Program-made: the position numbers and the translations under genes | Part shown: positions 32,846 through 42,573 of the stretch, piece by piece | Layout: each line of letters opens with the position of its first letter | Position numbering within the stretch: the stretch's first letter is position 1 | NCBI RefSeq assembly: GCF_900101765.1 | Contig: NZ_LT627735.1 | Coordinates: forward strand, 682,001 to 746,000 | Source: Nonlabens sp. Hel1_33_55 | Lineage (GTDB): Bacteria > Bacteroidota > Bacteroidia > Flavobacteriales > Flavobacteriaceae | Direction of reading: 5' to 3' | DNA length: 64,000 bases | The notes under the pieces: model-generated | Told to the model about the DNA's origin: nothing | The model's database searches: none | What the model saw: only the letters and a program-made list of their open reading frames with translations

Positions 32846-34789
32846 TTATAATTTTTCTACTATTTCATAGACAAATTCTGTTGTAAATCCTGCGATGTTG
32901 CCAGAGGACTGTGTGCGTGAACCACTACCACCACGTGATTGGGTGTAGGTTTCTTTAACTAAAGCTTCTAATGGATCAATACTAGAACGTGTGTCTATTC
33001 TTGTCACCACAGGTTCTAGATTAATAGGTGTTGTTGAGGCAAATCCCTTTAAAACAATGCGCTCGTAGGGTGGTGCAAAAGTGTAGCTACAACCTTTAAT
33101 GACCTTAGTAGATTTACGTGGGATCAACCGCCCATCTGCTGTGTAATCGCATGCTGAATTAGGCATGAAGGGTATAATTTTACCGTCTGTATACACTTCA
33201 ACTATAGTGAAGTACAAGTCTTTATTGCTATGGTTGGTAACCTCTAGGTATGCTGCTTGTTGTTCACTAATTTTAAAAACACCATCTTCATCAAGATGAT
33301 CTTTTTCTGTTCCTTCTAGTGCTGGTATTAATTTAAAACTGAATTCATAGGTAGGGTTGCTCATTTTTAAGCTGCGTATATACGATCCTTGTGCATAGGT
33401 AAATAAATTGTCCTGCAACTTTTCAAGATTAGAAGCGCCACGATAATCTTCATCTGCATTGAGATAGGTAAGATCTGTTGGGCTTTTAAGAAAGTAATCT
33501 CCATTTTCCTGCTCTACCACAACATCTGCTAGACTGATGTCAGTGACCAGATTTCCTAATGCATTGGTCTCTAAATAATTTTTGACGCCTTCTTCTATCG
33601 ATTCGGCTTTATCCTTCAAATAAACGTTGAGTTCAAGATCTCCATAAGCGATTTGATCAATAAAAACGATGTAATCTTGTGCTACCGTGTTAGGCAACTC
33701 TTTGTCTAGTAGTAGTCTTGATTCGTTAAACATAGACCTAGTCACCGTTCCTTTGGCAAGACTAAGCTTCTCATCAAATTGTGCAGTACCGGCGGGTAGA
33801 ATGTGTGCTGTAGTACCTTTATTAAACTGTTGTACGCTACCTGCATTGACACTAATGGAGTTGGGGTTGACGACTCTTTTAATAGTGAAATACGGCTGTT
33901 GTTGCACATACTCACCTTTGAATAATTTATAATCAATATCACCTTCAATTGCTGGTTTTTGGCGTGGTGCAATAGTGGCCATTTCGGCAGTTATTTTATT
34001 GAATAATTGTCTGTAGGTAAAATCAGTGCCTAAGGTTGTCATCGCTTTCGCGAAAGCGTAACTCAAACTACCATTGCCTTTATATTCATAATTCAATTCA
34101 CGCGAGCTAGCTCCTGAAATCATCACAAATGGAGCTGCTTTTTTATTCAATTCTACTTTTTCCATCAAGTCACTACCGTCTGAGGTTGCGGCAATGCTTT
34201 TTTTCTTTTTCTCTTCATCCCAATTAGGCGGGACCAGTGCACCGTTGCCACCGCGCGCTTTAGCACCACGGGTAGCACCACCACTATGGCAGCTATCCAG
34301 TAAGAAAAGTAGCTGACCGTCAGCCCCTAATTTATTTCTAAACCCTTTAATGATATTACCTAGATCGTCGTCTCTCAAGTGATTTTGACCCGTGTAGGAG
34401 TCAGAATAGGTCGCAAATGCATCAAAAGGCACTAGGGCTTCATCAAGGTTGTCCACCTCGTCACCATTATCATCAAAGACTTGTTGACCGTGCATGGAGA
34501 AATGAACCACAAGAATATCTCCTTTTTTAAGTCGCTTCTGAAGGTCAGCAAACGTGCTTAGAAGACCCGCTTTAGTGGCTTGGTCATTCATGATGGTGAC
34601 CATGTTTTTTTCTAAAAAACCTTGGCTCGCAAGTGAGGTTTTAATAAGATCAACATCGTTAACACTGCTTATGTTGCCCCATCCAGAATTTTCTGGATAA
34701 TCGCCCACGGCGACAATTATTGCATATTTTTCGGCTTGTGCAAGAATACTTGTTAGGCAGAATATTGCGGTAAATAAAATTTTTTTCAT
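32846..34789 (-). CDS. Exported metacaspase-like (C14) protein with DUF4384-like C-terminal domain
   Basis: 647 residues with a signal peptide (about 1-19, SILAQA). The caspase domain comes first (about 20-300): YAIIVAVGDYP, H100 in FSMHGQ, C167 in LLDSCHSGG, and MISGASS. This order and the spacing to the Cys are metacaspase-like and unlike the three propeller caspases. The C-terminal half has a DUF4384-like part (LYFTIVEVYTDGKIIPFMPN and YERIVLKGF). It is followed after 2 bases by the trypsin-ankyrin gene. The palindrome at 34043 encodes AFAKA at 245-249, next to the end of the protease fold. Confidence 0.85.
   Translation of the reverse strand: MKKILFTAIFCLTSILAQAEKYAIIVAVGDYPENSGWGNISSVNDVDLIKTSLASQGFLEKNMVTIMNDQATKAGLLSTFADLQKRLKKGDILVVHFSMHGQQVFDDNGDEVDNLDEALVPFDAFATYSDSYTGQNHLRDDDLGNIIKGFRNKLGADGQLLFLLDSCHSGGATRGAKARGGNGALVPPNWDEEKKKKSIAATSDGSDLMEKVELNKKAAPFVMISGASSRELNYEYKGNGSLSYAFAKAMTTLGTDFTYRQLFNKITAEMATIAPRQKPAIEGDIDYKLFKGEYVQQQPYFTIKRVVNPNSISVNAGSVQQFNKGTTAHILPAGTAQFDEKLSLAKGTVTRSMFNESRLLLDKELPNTVAQDYIVFIDQIAYGDLELNVYLKDKAESIEEGVKNYLETNALGNLVTDISLADVVVEQENGDYFLKSPTDLTYLNADEDYRGASNLEKLQDNLFTYAQGSYIRSLKMSNPTYEFSFKLIPALEGTEKDHLDEDGVFKISEQQAAYLEVTNHSNKDLYFTIVEVYTDGKIIPFMPNSACDYTADGRLIPRKSTKVIKGCSYTFAPPYERIVLKGFASTTPINLEPVVTRIDTRSSIDPLEALVKETYTQSRGGSGSRTQSSGNIAGFTTEFVYEIVEKL
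34043..34058. repeat. 16-bp palindrome copy in the metacaspase-like gene
   Basis: Perfect copy, AFAKA phase on the minus strand (residues 245-249). Confidence 0.95.
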
Positions 34790-34863
34790 GGGTTTATTTT
34801 TGTGATTAATAGGAATGCCAAGCTTAAGTAGTAAAAAGTTTCATTTTTCGGTAATTCGCATAT

Positions 34864-37800
34864 TTACCAAAACCTTATTTTGATGAGCTCATTAAACTCT
34901 TTAATATCCATCTTTTGTTTTCCATCAGTTATTTCTAATAAATTGTTGTTGAGTGTTTTTATGAATTCATTAAAGTCGTTTTCATTATAGTATTCGTTCT
35001 TTATCGGAATTTTCATTGTTTCGAAATAGGCTCGAGTAAATGCACCATTAGTTATAATATCAGACTCATAAGCAACCTCTTCTCCTGAAGATGCAGATAA
35101 CACAGTCACACCAGAATTACTGTAAAAATTATCGAATACAGAATTAATTATGGATGAGACAGATATCTCTCCATCTTTTTGAGCGGTTCTTTTCGCAATA
35201 CTACCTCTAATTCCAGACTTTTCTTTTTCCTCTTCAATGTCATAATTTTCTATATCAAAAGTATTTCCTGAATGACAAGTATCTGTTATGAGAAGCTTTT
35301 GTAAAGCTCTAGAATTAGATAACATATCAATAATCGTACTGTATGAAATACCATTCTTTTCTGGTTTATTAAACTTCATGTCATATGGAGCGTAATAATA
35401 TTCTAATTGATTATCTAAAACACCATGGCCAGCTAAGAAAAGCATAATTTGATCTTCTGGTTTTGCGTCTTTAAAAAAGTCTTCCGCAGCTGAGATTATG
35501 TTTTTTGAGGTTGCATTTTCATTAATAAGTGACTTTACAAACTCAGTTTTAAAAGAGGCTGGTTGGTAGTGTAAAAAATTAAGGTCTTCAACGATGGATT
35601 TAAAGGTCTCGTATTCATCTTCATAATTCCCAGATCTACTAGAAGTTAAAAAAAATGGTTTACCGTAATTATTTCCAAAAATGTGAATTTCATTTGATGC
35701 GTTTATTCGCTTGTTTGTAATTAGTTTTTTCTTTGACAAATCATAAGTGAAGAAATTATATAGAGTTTTGTCTTCCCTTTCATAATTAGCATCTTGACCA
35801 TAATGTTGAATTGCGTATAGTTCTTTCTTATCTGCACTAATCCAAACTTGAGAGTCTAAATCAAGCCAATTAGAATCGAAAGCTATTTCGGTATAAAAGT
35901 CGTTATCTAATTCAAAAAGCCTATACCTTATTTTATACATGGAAAATTCGGGTATATGAGGGTCTGGAATTTCGTAAAATTCTTGAATGACAATTAATTT
36001 TCCATCATATGATACGTCTTGCAATGTAAACACTGCGTTTTCTAAGCTTATATTTTCACCCTTCGATATTAAGGGCTGTTTTTTGATGATCCATTGATTA
36101 TTGACTTTCAAATGTCGTAGAGCATAAAGCAAACTATCTTTTTTAATTAATCTGTCTTTCCTGGAGAATGATTCAGTAATCGAATCGTTTGGATTGTCTA
36201 AATTGTTAATTTCAAGCCATTCCTTTTGATTGAATTGAAAAGCATTTTGAATGCTAAAGTCAACATCTGTTTTTATACTTTTTCCTGAGTCAAAATCTAA
36301 ATAATAGACCTCTTCTTTTTCAAAAGATTCTTCATAAACAAAATAACAACCTTCGCTGTTTGAGGCAGATTTGAAAAAATTTACCATATGTTCATAGGGA
36401 ACGTCAAAAGTGATCTTTTTTACGGCATTATTCTTAAAATCATAAAGTTTCGTCACGTTCGTAGTACGGGTATAATCTGTCATTTCGCCTGAGTCCATGG
36501 GAAGTATCCAATAATTCCCATCTTTTGAAACTTGAGTGGGCATATGGTTTGCATATTCATAAGGATCATGGTTTATGAAAAGATGGGCAGAAGGTTGATT
36601 TGTCAAAAGTTTTGTAACAGTATTATTTAAATCCTTTTTTAATATAGATGCAGGATAATGCTCGTCAAGGTATCTGACTACCTTATTTGAATCTATTTTG
36701 TCGTAAACAAAAGAAATATCTGTAGCGTCTTTATCTGCATAATTCAATTTATATTTCTTATCCGAATAATCTGAGACGCCTACAGTAAACACATAAAGAT
36801 CTCGCTCAATATCTGAGTCATTTATGACTTCTTTAATAATAGGTTTAGACTTACCATTACTTGTTTCAGTTGTCAATTCAAGCCTATTGATCTTTTGCGT
36901 TAAATATATATTCGCCTGATATTTTTTAGAATCAACTTTTTTGAATTTTAACTTCTTTTGTAGGACGTTATTTACTTTAAGTTGTAAGCTTGGTTCTTGA
37001 TCCTTTGCTAGATTTACTTCAATTGTATATTCTGACGGTTTTTTATTCAATACGACTGAAAAGTCCTCAATAATCTTTAAACCTGTTTTAGTTTCATCGC
37101 TAAATTTGTTCCGAAGAGTAACAGCTTTGTTTAACTTAGTTTTCATTTCCGTATCAATATCTCCAAAATCAGAAAGTATTGAAATTGGATCAAATAAGTT
37201 TAAAGTATCATTAAGAATGGAAAGGCGCTCATTATTTTTCCTCAAAAATAAATAGCCATCTATATCATCAGTATTGCTGTAGTACTTCTTTTTTGTGTTA
37301 TAAATTAAGGTCTTACCATCTTTAAAATTAACTATAGTGTTTAACCATTTAAAACTCTTAGTATCCAGCAATCTAGAAGTTCCGTTATCAAAGTTTACTA
37401 ATAACTTTGAAGCATCTGTATTTAATGAAATGGTCCGGGCGCCATCTAAACCATCAATTGGGCGAAATTCATTATTGTATAATATCCCATTCTTGTTTAA
37501 AAAGATTGAAACCTTATTTTTAAAATCTGCAGAATATACTGGGTTTTCATAGCTATCAGTCACAGAATATAAATTACTGATTTCTTCTATTTTAAAACTG
37601 CCTTGGTTGGTGTTAAAAATAAAATCATTTTCACCAATAGCTATTGACTCCCAAGCTGTTGTTTTCCAAGATTCTCCCTCAGTTTTTTTTTCAAAAACTA
37701 TTTTATTTTTTTTCCAATCATAAATTTTAAAACTCCAGTTGTAATTTTCATCGCAACTGTAAGCACAGAGATATTGCCCAGAGTTGGAGAATTTAAGTGT

Positions 37801-39432
37801 TCTAGGCTCTATAACTCCTTTGCGACCGCTTTTTCCAACATTGAATTTATGACCGTTACTAAAGACCGTAATAGTAGTTTCTTTAGTAGGTTTTGATGCG
37901 CGACCACTTCGATGTTCTACAAATGCATTTTCTACTGAATTAAATGCAATCAAGTCATTATAAAGATCTGAATTATCAATTATCTCAAATTCAAAAACTT
38001 TTGTTGTTTCTCCATTGATTAAATCATGGGAGTAATAGATATATTGGTTTTTATAATTATTATCAGAATTTTCTTTTTCAAATCTGCGAAATCCGATAGT
38101 GCCACTTTTTTTATCCAATAATTTTTCCTTTAAACTATATGTTTCTGGCCCAAAGTTGCGTGAATGTTGACTTGTTATAAATTCTTTTGCATCATTGCCC
38201 TCTACTAACATGTTAGCTAAAGAGTTATTACTTCGCAGGGTCAGTACAATATGCTTTCCTTTATTTAAATTATAGGAGAGCCAATAATCATCGGAAATAA
38301 AAAAAGATTGTGAATTTATCTGATTTTTAAAAAGTACAAGTTCCTTATTAAGTATTTTAAAATTTTTATCGTGAATACTAATGCCAGGTTCAATGTCTTC
38401 ATGATATTCAGGAGTCAATAAAAAATATTCATTATTAACTTTATTGTGGATTCCAACTCTATTATTTAAAGAGCATTCTTCAAATTTCTGTTGATACTTA
38501 CCGTTTTTCAATTCTAAAATTATGACCCCATTTTTATATGGCTTTCGATAGCCGTTAAAAGGTTTATTGAAAATCATAATTACACCTCTATCAACTGATG
38601 TAATATTGGTTTCTGCGTCTGCTGTATAAAATTGATTAGACCCCAATTCTTCAAAATCGAAAGTTTTAAGATTGATTCTTTTAATTTCAGAAAACGTACT
38701 CCCCACTTTTGAAGTCACACATAAAAGACTTTTATTCTCAAAAATAATGGCTGATGGAATTTTATTAGGATCTAAAAACCGATGATTAAAAATTTGTTTA
38801 TTCCTTCTGACGTCATAAATTCTAAGTGTCTTAATTTCGATATTGCTTTCATCATTTTCTGAATTACTCTTATTAATTTCAGTTTGCTCTAGGTTAGCAA
38901 TTAAAAAATTATCAAATGAAGTTGTGGTTGATAATATACTGCCATCTGTGGTTAAAGAGTCAATTAGAGAGAATGGGCTTTTGCTAAAGAGAGATAAATC
39001 TTGTTTATTGTTACGGACTGCGATTAATGATTCGCCATTTGGATTAGTTATTTTAAAATCACCTTCTATTGTTTTGTAGATCTTATCATCTTCAAAATTG
39101 TAAAAGGAAAGATTTCCTGTTTCCTCGTTAAAATTTACGTAGTTTATTAATAAGTCCTTATTGTTATTTATTAATCGAATAGCTCCAATTTTTTTTGAAC
39201 TTGCCAGACTTAACGATCTAATATATTTATAGTCTTGAGAACTATAAATTAAGATATTTCCTTCACTGTCAGAAGTCAGTATTTCATTAGTCCTCTCATC
39301 AATAATAATATCTGTGATAAATCCCTGATTACGCTTGACAGTAGCAAATTCATAATCTGTCAAGTTTTGACCATAGGAAAAGAATAAAATAAAAAAAGCT
39401 AAGGCAAATAAATAAAATTCTGATTTTATCAT
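34864..39432 (-). CDS. Exported propeller-caspase (C14-like) protein with split protease domain, paralogue of 23263-27555
   Basis: From ATG 39432 the protein has 1522 residues and begins with a signal peptide (LFALAFFILFFSYGQ); the frame extends 84 bases upstream without a signal. A long propeller-like part leads to the first caspase strand LYVFTVGVSDYS (about 877). About 380 extra residues follow before LFLAGHGVLD (H1336) and LITDTCHSGN (C1386). The His-Cys spacing is 50 residues, as in the 1430- and 1124-residue proteins, and the C-terminus again ends in Trp (IKIRFW). The gene is visibly more AT-rich than its neighbours. With its + strand paralogue it forms an inverted pair around the WD40, trypsin and metacaspase genes. 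Confidence 0.8.
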   Translation of the reverse strand: MIKSEFYLFALAFFILFFSYGQNLTDYEFATVKRNQGFITDIIIDERTNEILTSDSEGNILIYSSQDYKYIRSLSLASSKKIGAIRLINNNKDLLINYVNFNEETGNLSFYNFEDDKIYKTIEGDFKITNPNGESLIAVRNNKQDLSLFSKSPFSLIDSLTTDGSILSTTTSFDNFLIANLEQTEINKSNSENDESNIEIKTLRIYDVRRNKQIFNHRFLDPNKIPSAIIFENKSLLCVTSKVGSTFSEIKRINLKTFDFEELGSNQFYTADAETNITSVDRGVIMIFNKPFNGYRKPYKNGVIILELKNGKYQQKFEECSLNNRVGIHNKVNNEYFLLTPEYHEDIEPGISIHDKNFKILNKELVLFKNQINSQSFFISDDYWLSYNLNKGKHIVLTLRSNNSLANMLVEGNDAKEFITSQHSRNFGPETYSLKEKLLDKKSGTIGFRRFEKENSDNNYKNQYIYYSHDLINGETTKVFEFEIIDNSDLYNDLIAFNSVENAFVEHRSGRASKPTKETTITVFSNGHKFNVGKSGRKGVIEPRTLKFSNSGQYLCAYSCDENYNWSFKIYDWKKNKIVFEKKTEGESWKTTAWESIAIGENDFIFNTNQGSFKIEEISNLYSVTDSYENPVYSADFKNKVSIFLNKNGILYNNEFRPIDGLDGARTISLNTDASKLLVNFDNGTSRLLDTKSFKWLNTIVNFKDGKTLIYNTKKKYYSNTDDIDGYLFLRKNNERLSILNDTLNLFDPISILSDFGDIDTEMKTKLNKAVTLRNKFSDETKTGLKIIEDFSVVLNKKPSEYTIEVNLAKDQEPSLQLKVNNVLQKKLKFKKVDSKKYQANIYLTQKINRLELTTETSNGKSKPIIKEVINDSDIERDLYVFTVGVSDYSDKKYKLNYADKDATDISFVYDKIDSNKVVRYLDEHYPASILKKDLNNTVTKLLTNQPSAHLFINHDPYEYANHMPTQVSKDGNYWILPMDSGEMTDYTRTTNVTKLYDFKNNAVKKITFDVPYEHMVNFFKSASNSEGCYFVYEESFEKEEVYYLDFDSGKSIKTDVDFSIQNAFQFNQKEWLEINNLDNPNDSITESFSRKDRLIKKDSLLYALRHLKVNNQWIIKKQPLISKGENISLENAVFTLQDVSYDGKLIVIQEFYEIPDPHIPEFSMYKIRYRLFELDNDFYTEIAFDSNWLDLDSQVWISADKKELYAIQHYGQDANYEREDKTLYNFFTYDLSKKKLITNKRINASNEIHIFGNNYGKPFFLTSSRSGNYEDEYETFKSIVEDLNFLHYQPASFKTEFVKSLINENATSKNIISAAEDFFKDAKPEDQIMLFLAGHGVLDNQLEYYYAPYDMKFNKPEKNGISYSTIIDMLSNSRALQKLLITDTCHSGNTFDIENYDIEEEKEKSGIRGSIAKRTAQKDGEISVSSIINSVFDNFYSNSGVTVLSASSGEEVAYESDIITNGAFTRAYFETMKIPIKNEYYNENDFNEFIKTLNNNLLEITDGKQKMDIKEFNELIKIRFW

Positions 39433-39558
39433 GTTGATAAGATGATTCAAATTATATAATTTAATAAAATGTGTTATAGATCTTTTAGTGTTGATATTTT
39501 GATTTTGATATCGCACTTAGTTCGATATAATTTATAGATTGATTATCAGATTATTTCT

Positions 39559-40890
39559 TTAATTTAAATCAAATAAAGAAAAAGAAACCCCTAGATAATA
39601 GCCTAAATCATACTTGTTTTCAGTAAAGCTGTCCACATCATTACCTATGGCAGCATCACCAATCACAAGACCGTTAGTCAATTGCTTTACAGGACCAAAG
39701 GCAACGCCTCCTGACAGTGAAAATCTATTTTTATTACCTAGAAACAGGGATGGTCCTAGTAAGAAATTCACACCTGTAAGTTCATCTGCAATAGGTATGG
39801 AGAGTCCAAAACTTCCACCAATATTGAAACTTTCCCCTAGGATAGGGTAGAAGTTGATCATGGTACTCAAATTAGGAGTATAACTATCGTCTGGTGTGGC
39901 TCCTATATCACCATTAGTGTCAATAAAATAATCGTTCGATTTTCCTGCGTAGTTATTAAGAGTAAGAGCGACGCTGCTATTGATTTTAAAACCACCTTTT
40001 GCATTAACAGGAATACTTCTGATTTTTATGGCATTGCTAGCGTTGTTATCCTCCATATTATCAGATTTAGGAATGAAATTCATTTCTATCATAGCCTTGT
40101 CTGCGGTAACACGATAATCATAAACCTGAGAAAAGGTCGCTGCCTCGATGCTAGCATATAGATTGACAATGCTGGCAACTTCATCAGTGCTCTTTAAGGA
40201 ATAACTATTCAATGAACGTTTAACTGATGTACCTCTAGAGGTATTTGCTAACTCACTATCGTCGACTCTCGAATTAATTTCTTGCACGTCGCTAGCGATT
40301 AATTGGTCCAGCGTTTCAAGATATAAATAGAGATTATCTTCAGGATCTGGTAATCGTTGATCCGTATTTTGGGCAGCTAGGTTTTTAATATTTCTAATCA
40401 TTTTTTCTTTAGAAAGATTTGGGTTTTTCATGTTGCTTAGGATCATTTTCTTAAGCGCCTTGACATTTGTGGTGAGTTTAGTAAGATCATCAACCATGCT
40501 GCCGCCACGAGCATTTGAAGCCAGACCAGCAATGTCTGAAACAGGTAGGTCGGGTGTGTTTAATTGAAGACCACCACCTGTAATGTTTTGAATGCTTCCT
40601 AGCAAATTTCCAAATCCAAAACTACCTGAGCTTTCATGAAGCTTTTCTTCTTCAACGGTAGTTTCAATTTTTAAAGCAAAAGGGTTCACGTTTTTGACCT
40701 CCACCATTAAAACGCTACCTCGTTTGAGCTTAGCATTATCAATCGTATCGATGACCTGATTTTTATTGTTAAGAGTGAAATATAAAAGCTGGTCAGTCTG
40801 ATAATCATACGTTACTTTATATTTTTCTTGAGCAGTGAGAATGATTGATGAAAGGAGCAATAGAATAAGTGCAATTCTCGAGTGAAACAT
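39559..40890 (-). CDS. Exported protein of unknown function with barrel-like C-terminus
   Basis: 443 residues with a signal peptide (about 1-20, LLSSIILTAQ). The N-terminal 90 residues are strand-rich, the middle (about 125-260) is helical, and the last 150 residues alternate polar and aromatic residues as in outer membrane beta-barrels (INFYPILGESFNIGGSFGLS, ending GVSFSLFDLN). No family is recognised. It is the first gene of the minus-strand arm of the caspase cluster, so it may be the outer membrane or substrate-binding member of the system. Confidence 0.7.
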   Translation of the reverse strand: MFHSRIALILLLLSSIILTAQEKYKVTYDYQTDQLLYFTLNNKNQVIDTIDNAKLKRGSVLMVEVKNVNPFALKIETTVEEEKLHESSGSFGFGNLLGSIQNITGGGLQLNTPDLPVSDIAGLASNARGGSMVDDLTKLTTNVKALKKMILSNMKNPNLSKEKMIRNIKNLAAQNTDQRLPDPEDNLYLYLETLDQLIASDVQEINSRVDDSELANTSRGTSVKRSLNSYSLKSTDEVASIVNLYASIEAATFSQVYDYRVTADKAMIEMNFIPKSDNMEDNNASNAIKIRSIPVNAKGGFKINSSVALTLNNYAGKSNDYFIDTNGDIGATPDDSYTPNLSTMINFYPILGESFNIGGSFGLSIPIADELTGVNFLLGPSLFLGNKNRFSLSGGVAFGPVKQLTNGLVIGDAAIGNDVDSFTENKYDLGYYLGVSFSLFDLN

Positions 40891-40950
40891 GATGTACGAA
40901 TTTTTAGTAATAATATGGAAAACAGTTGGTTTATCTAAATTTCTTGTTAA

Positions 40951-40970
40951 ATATACCCCAAAAGGGGTAG
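40951..40970. repeat. TACCCC/GGGGTA palindrome, right
   Basis: ATATACCCCAAAAGGGGTAG is an inverted repeat like that at 20417-20435, here about 60 bp upstream of the minus-strand start at 40890, a fitting place for an operator. It lies in the gene-free stretch 40891-41374, which also holds repeat copy 3; the rest shows nothing recognisable. Confidence 0.6.
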
Positions 40971-41210
40971 ATAGAATTCGGGTTAAATATCCTAATGATG
41001 TAGGAAGATTTTCAAATCTAATGCTAGAGTCAAAATAGAATAGACCTGCTGGGCTTTTGAAAAGTCTGGAGTTTTAGTCTTTACTTTCTTTGATTATCTT
41101 ATCTAATCTTGTAAGAAAGTGGCTAAAGGAAATTCAGCAATTAACGTAAAGGCGTCAATTTAAATCGGTTTCTAAACCTATTTATAAATGATTAATTGAC
41201 TTGAAAACAT

Positions 41211-41293
41211 GTTTATTTGCCGATGCAGAATATTCAATGTATTGATATCACTGATGGTTCAGTATTTTGGGTGGAGGATAGGTGTACAGCATA
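41211..41293 (+). repeat. Dispersed ~80-bp repeat, copy 3 (right flank of caspase cluster)
   Basis: TGTTTATTTGCCGATGCAGA at the start and GGGTGGAGGATAGGTGTACA at the end match copy 2, with a diverged middle, in the same orientation. Copies 2 and 3 enclose the whole caspase cluster at about 21 kb distance. Confidence 0.8.
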
Positions 41294-41374
41294 ATGGAAT
41301 TAAAAGGTTGTTCCCATTTAATTAGACTTGCTAAAAATTACCTATGATTTTTTGTATAACAAAATTTGTAAGAA

Positions 41375-42523
41375 CTACTTATTATAGGTCTTAAGCTCTT
41401 TTTCACCCACAACCGTCCTAAAGCCCAAGTGATCAGATCCAGAATCACGGCTGGTACTCATACGTGCTGAAATGCGGTAACTCGAGCAGTAAGATGCATG
41501 GCATAAATAGCTACCACCTTTCATAATCATTTCTACCTGATAAGGATTCTGCGGATTGTAATATTCTGTGGCACCTTGTGGATTGAATACGGGAGCACTG
41601 GTATTTAGAGTTTTGTAATAATTATCATTATAGGTATCACTGGTCCATTCCCAAACGTTACCGGACATATCATATATGCCTATTGAGTTTGCGGGAAAGG
41701 ACTTTACAGGTGCGATATATTTAAAACCATCCTCACCTGTGTTTGAGGTTGGAAAAGTTCCATTCCACGTATTAGCGTTAGAAGAAAGTTCGCCGGCATC
41801 GTTACCCCAAGTATAGATGGCATTGTTATTATTACCCTGTGCGGCACGTTCCCACTCAGCTTCAGTAGGCAGTCTTCTATTTGCCCATTTGCAATAGGCG
41901 AGAGCATCTTCATAGGCAACATGTACTACTGGAAAATTATCCTTTTCTTCTATGTTACTATTGGGTCCGTAAGGATGTTTCCAATCTGCACCGGTTTGCC
42001 ATTTCCACCACTGACCATAGTTCTGCATATTTACCACGGCGTCTACGTCCTTGTTAAATACCAGTGATCCAGGTTGGAGAATGCTATCTGCAGGTTTAGG
42101 CGTGCCTTCTGGCAAGTCTTTCTTCATTTCTTCCCAATCTATGGGTCGCTCTGCAATGGTGATGTAATTGGTCGCCTCTACGAAATCTCTGAATTCTGCA
42201 TTTGTCACTTCGGTCTCATCTATAAAAAAACCATCAACACTAACTTGGTGTCCGGGCTTTTCTCTAGGCATTGCCATCCCATCAGCATCTTTAGCTCCTT
42301 GAACGAATGTCTTTCCAGAGACCCAAACCATTCCTTCAGGAGTTTCAAAGTCGGTAGGCTGTTCAATTAGTAATTCTTTCGTGCTGACCTCATTCAAGTC
42401 GGTTGTTTCAACTTGAGGATTTTTTTCCTTGCAGGCAACCAATGAAAAAAGAATAACCAGTAGGCTAAATCGTTTTATTAAGATAACTTTAAGGGATTCT
42501 ACGGATTTCATATTTTCACGCAT
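41375..42523 (-). CDS. Formylglycine-generating enzyme (sulfatase-modifying factor), exported lipoprotein
   Basis: 382 residues from ATG 42523 (a second ATG at 42511 is possible). The signal ends in a lipobox (SLVAC, C31), so the enzyme is exported and lipid-anchored. The FGE-sulfatase domain (about 62-370) shows the usual WVSGKTFVQGA start, IDETEVTNAEF, RLPTEAEWERAA, GNVWEWTSD and GGSYLCHASYCSSYRISAR. C341 and C346 match the active-site Cys pair of SUMF1-type enzymes. It converts the Cys of CxPSR motifs in sulfatases to formylglycine. All four sulfatases downstream have that motif. It is divergent from the regulator gene 50 bp away. Confidence 0.92.
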   Translation of the reverse strand: MRENMKSVESLKVILIKRFSLLVILFSLVACKEKNPQVETTDLNEVSTKELLIEQPTDFETPEGMVWVSGKTFVQGAKDADGMAMPREKPGHQVSVDGFFIDETEVTNAEFRDFVEATNYITIAERPIDWEEMKKDLPEGTPKPADSILQPGSLVFNKDVDAVVNMQNYGQWWKWQTGADWKHPYGPNSNIEEKDNFPVVHVAYEDALAYCKWANRRLPTEAEWERAAQGNNNNAIYTWGNDAGELSSNANTWNGTFPTSNTGEDGFKYIAPVKSFPANSIGIYDMSGNVWEWTSDTYNDNYYKTLNTSAPVFNPQGATEYYNPQNPYQVEMIMKGGSYLCHASYCSSYRISARMSTSRDSGSDHLGFRTVVGEKELKTYNK

Positions 42524-42573
42524 TTATTACTGATTTATTCATAACAATTCCAGACAAAATTAGGTTTTATATT

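Noticed and set aside
20171..41293. The two 80-bp repeats as proven att sites of an integrated element
   Set aside because: No integrase, no tRNA target and a third copy at 351; only an association with block borders can be supported.
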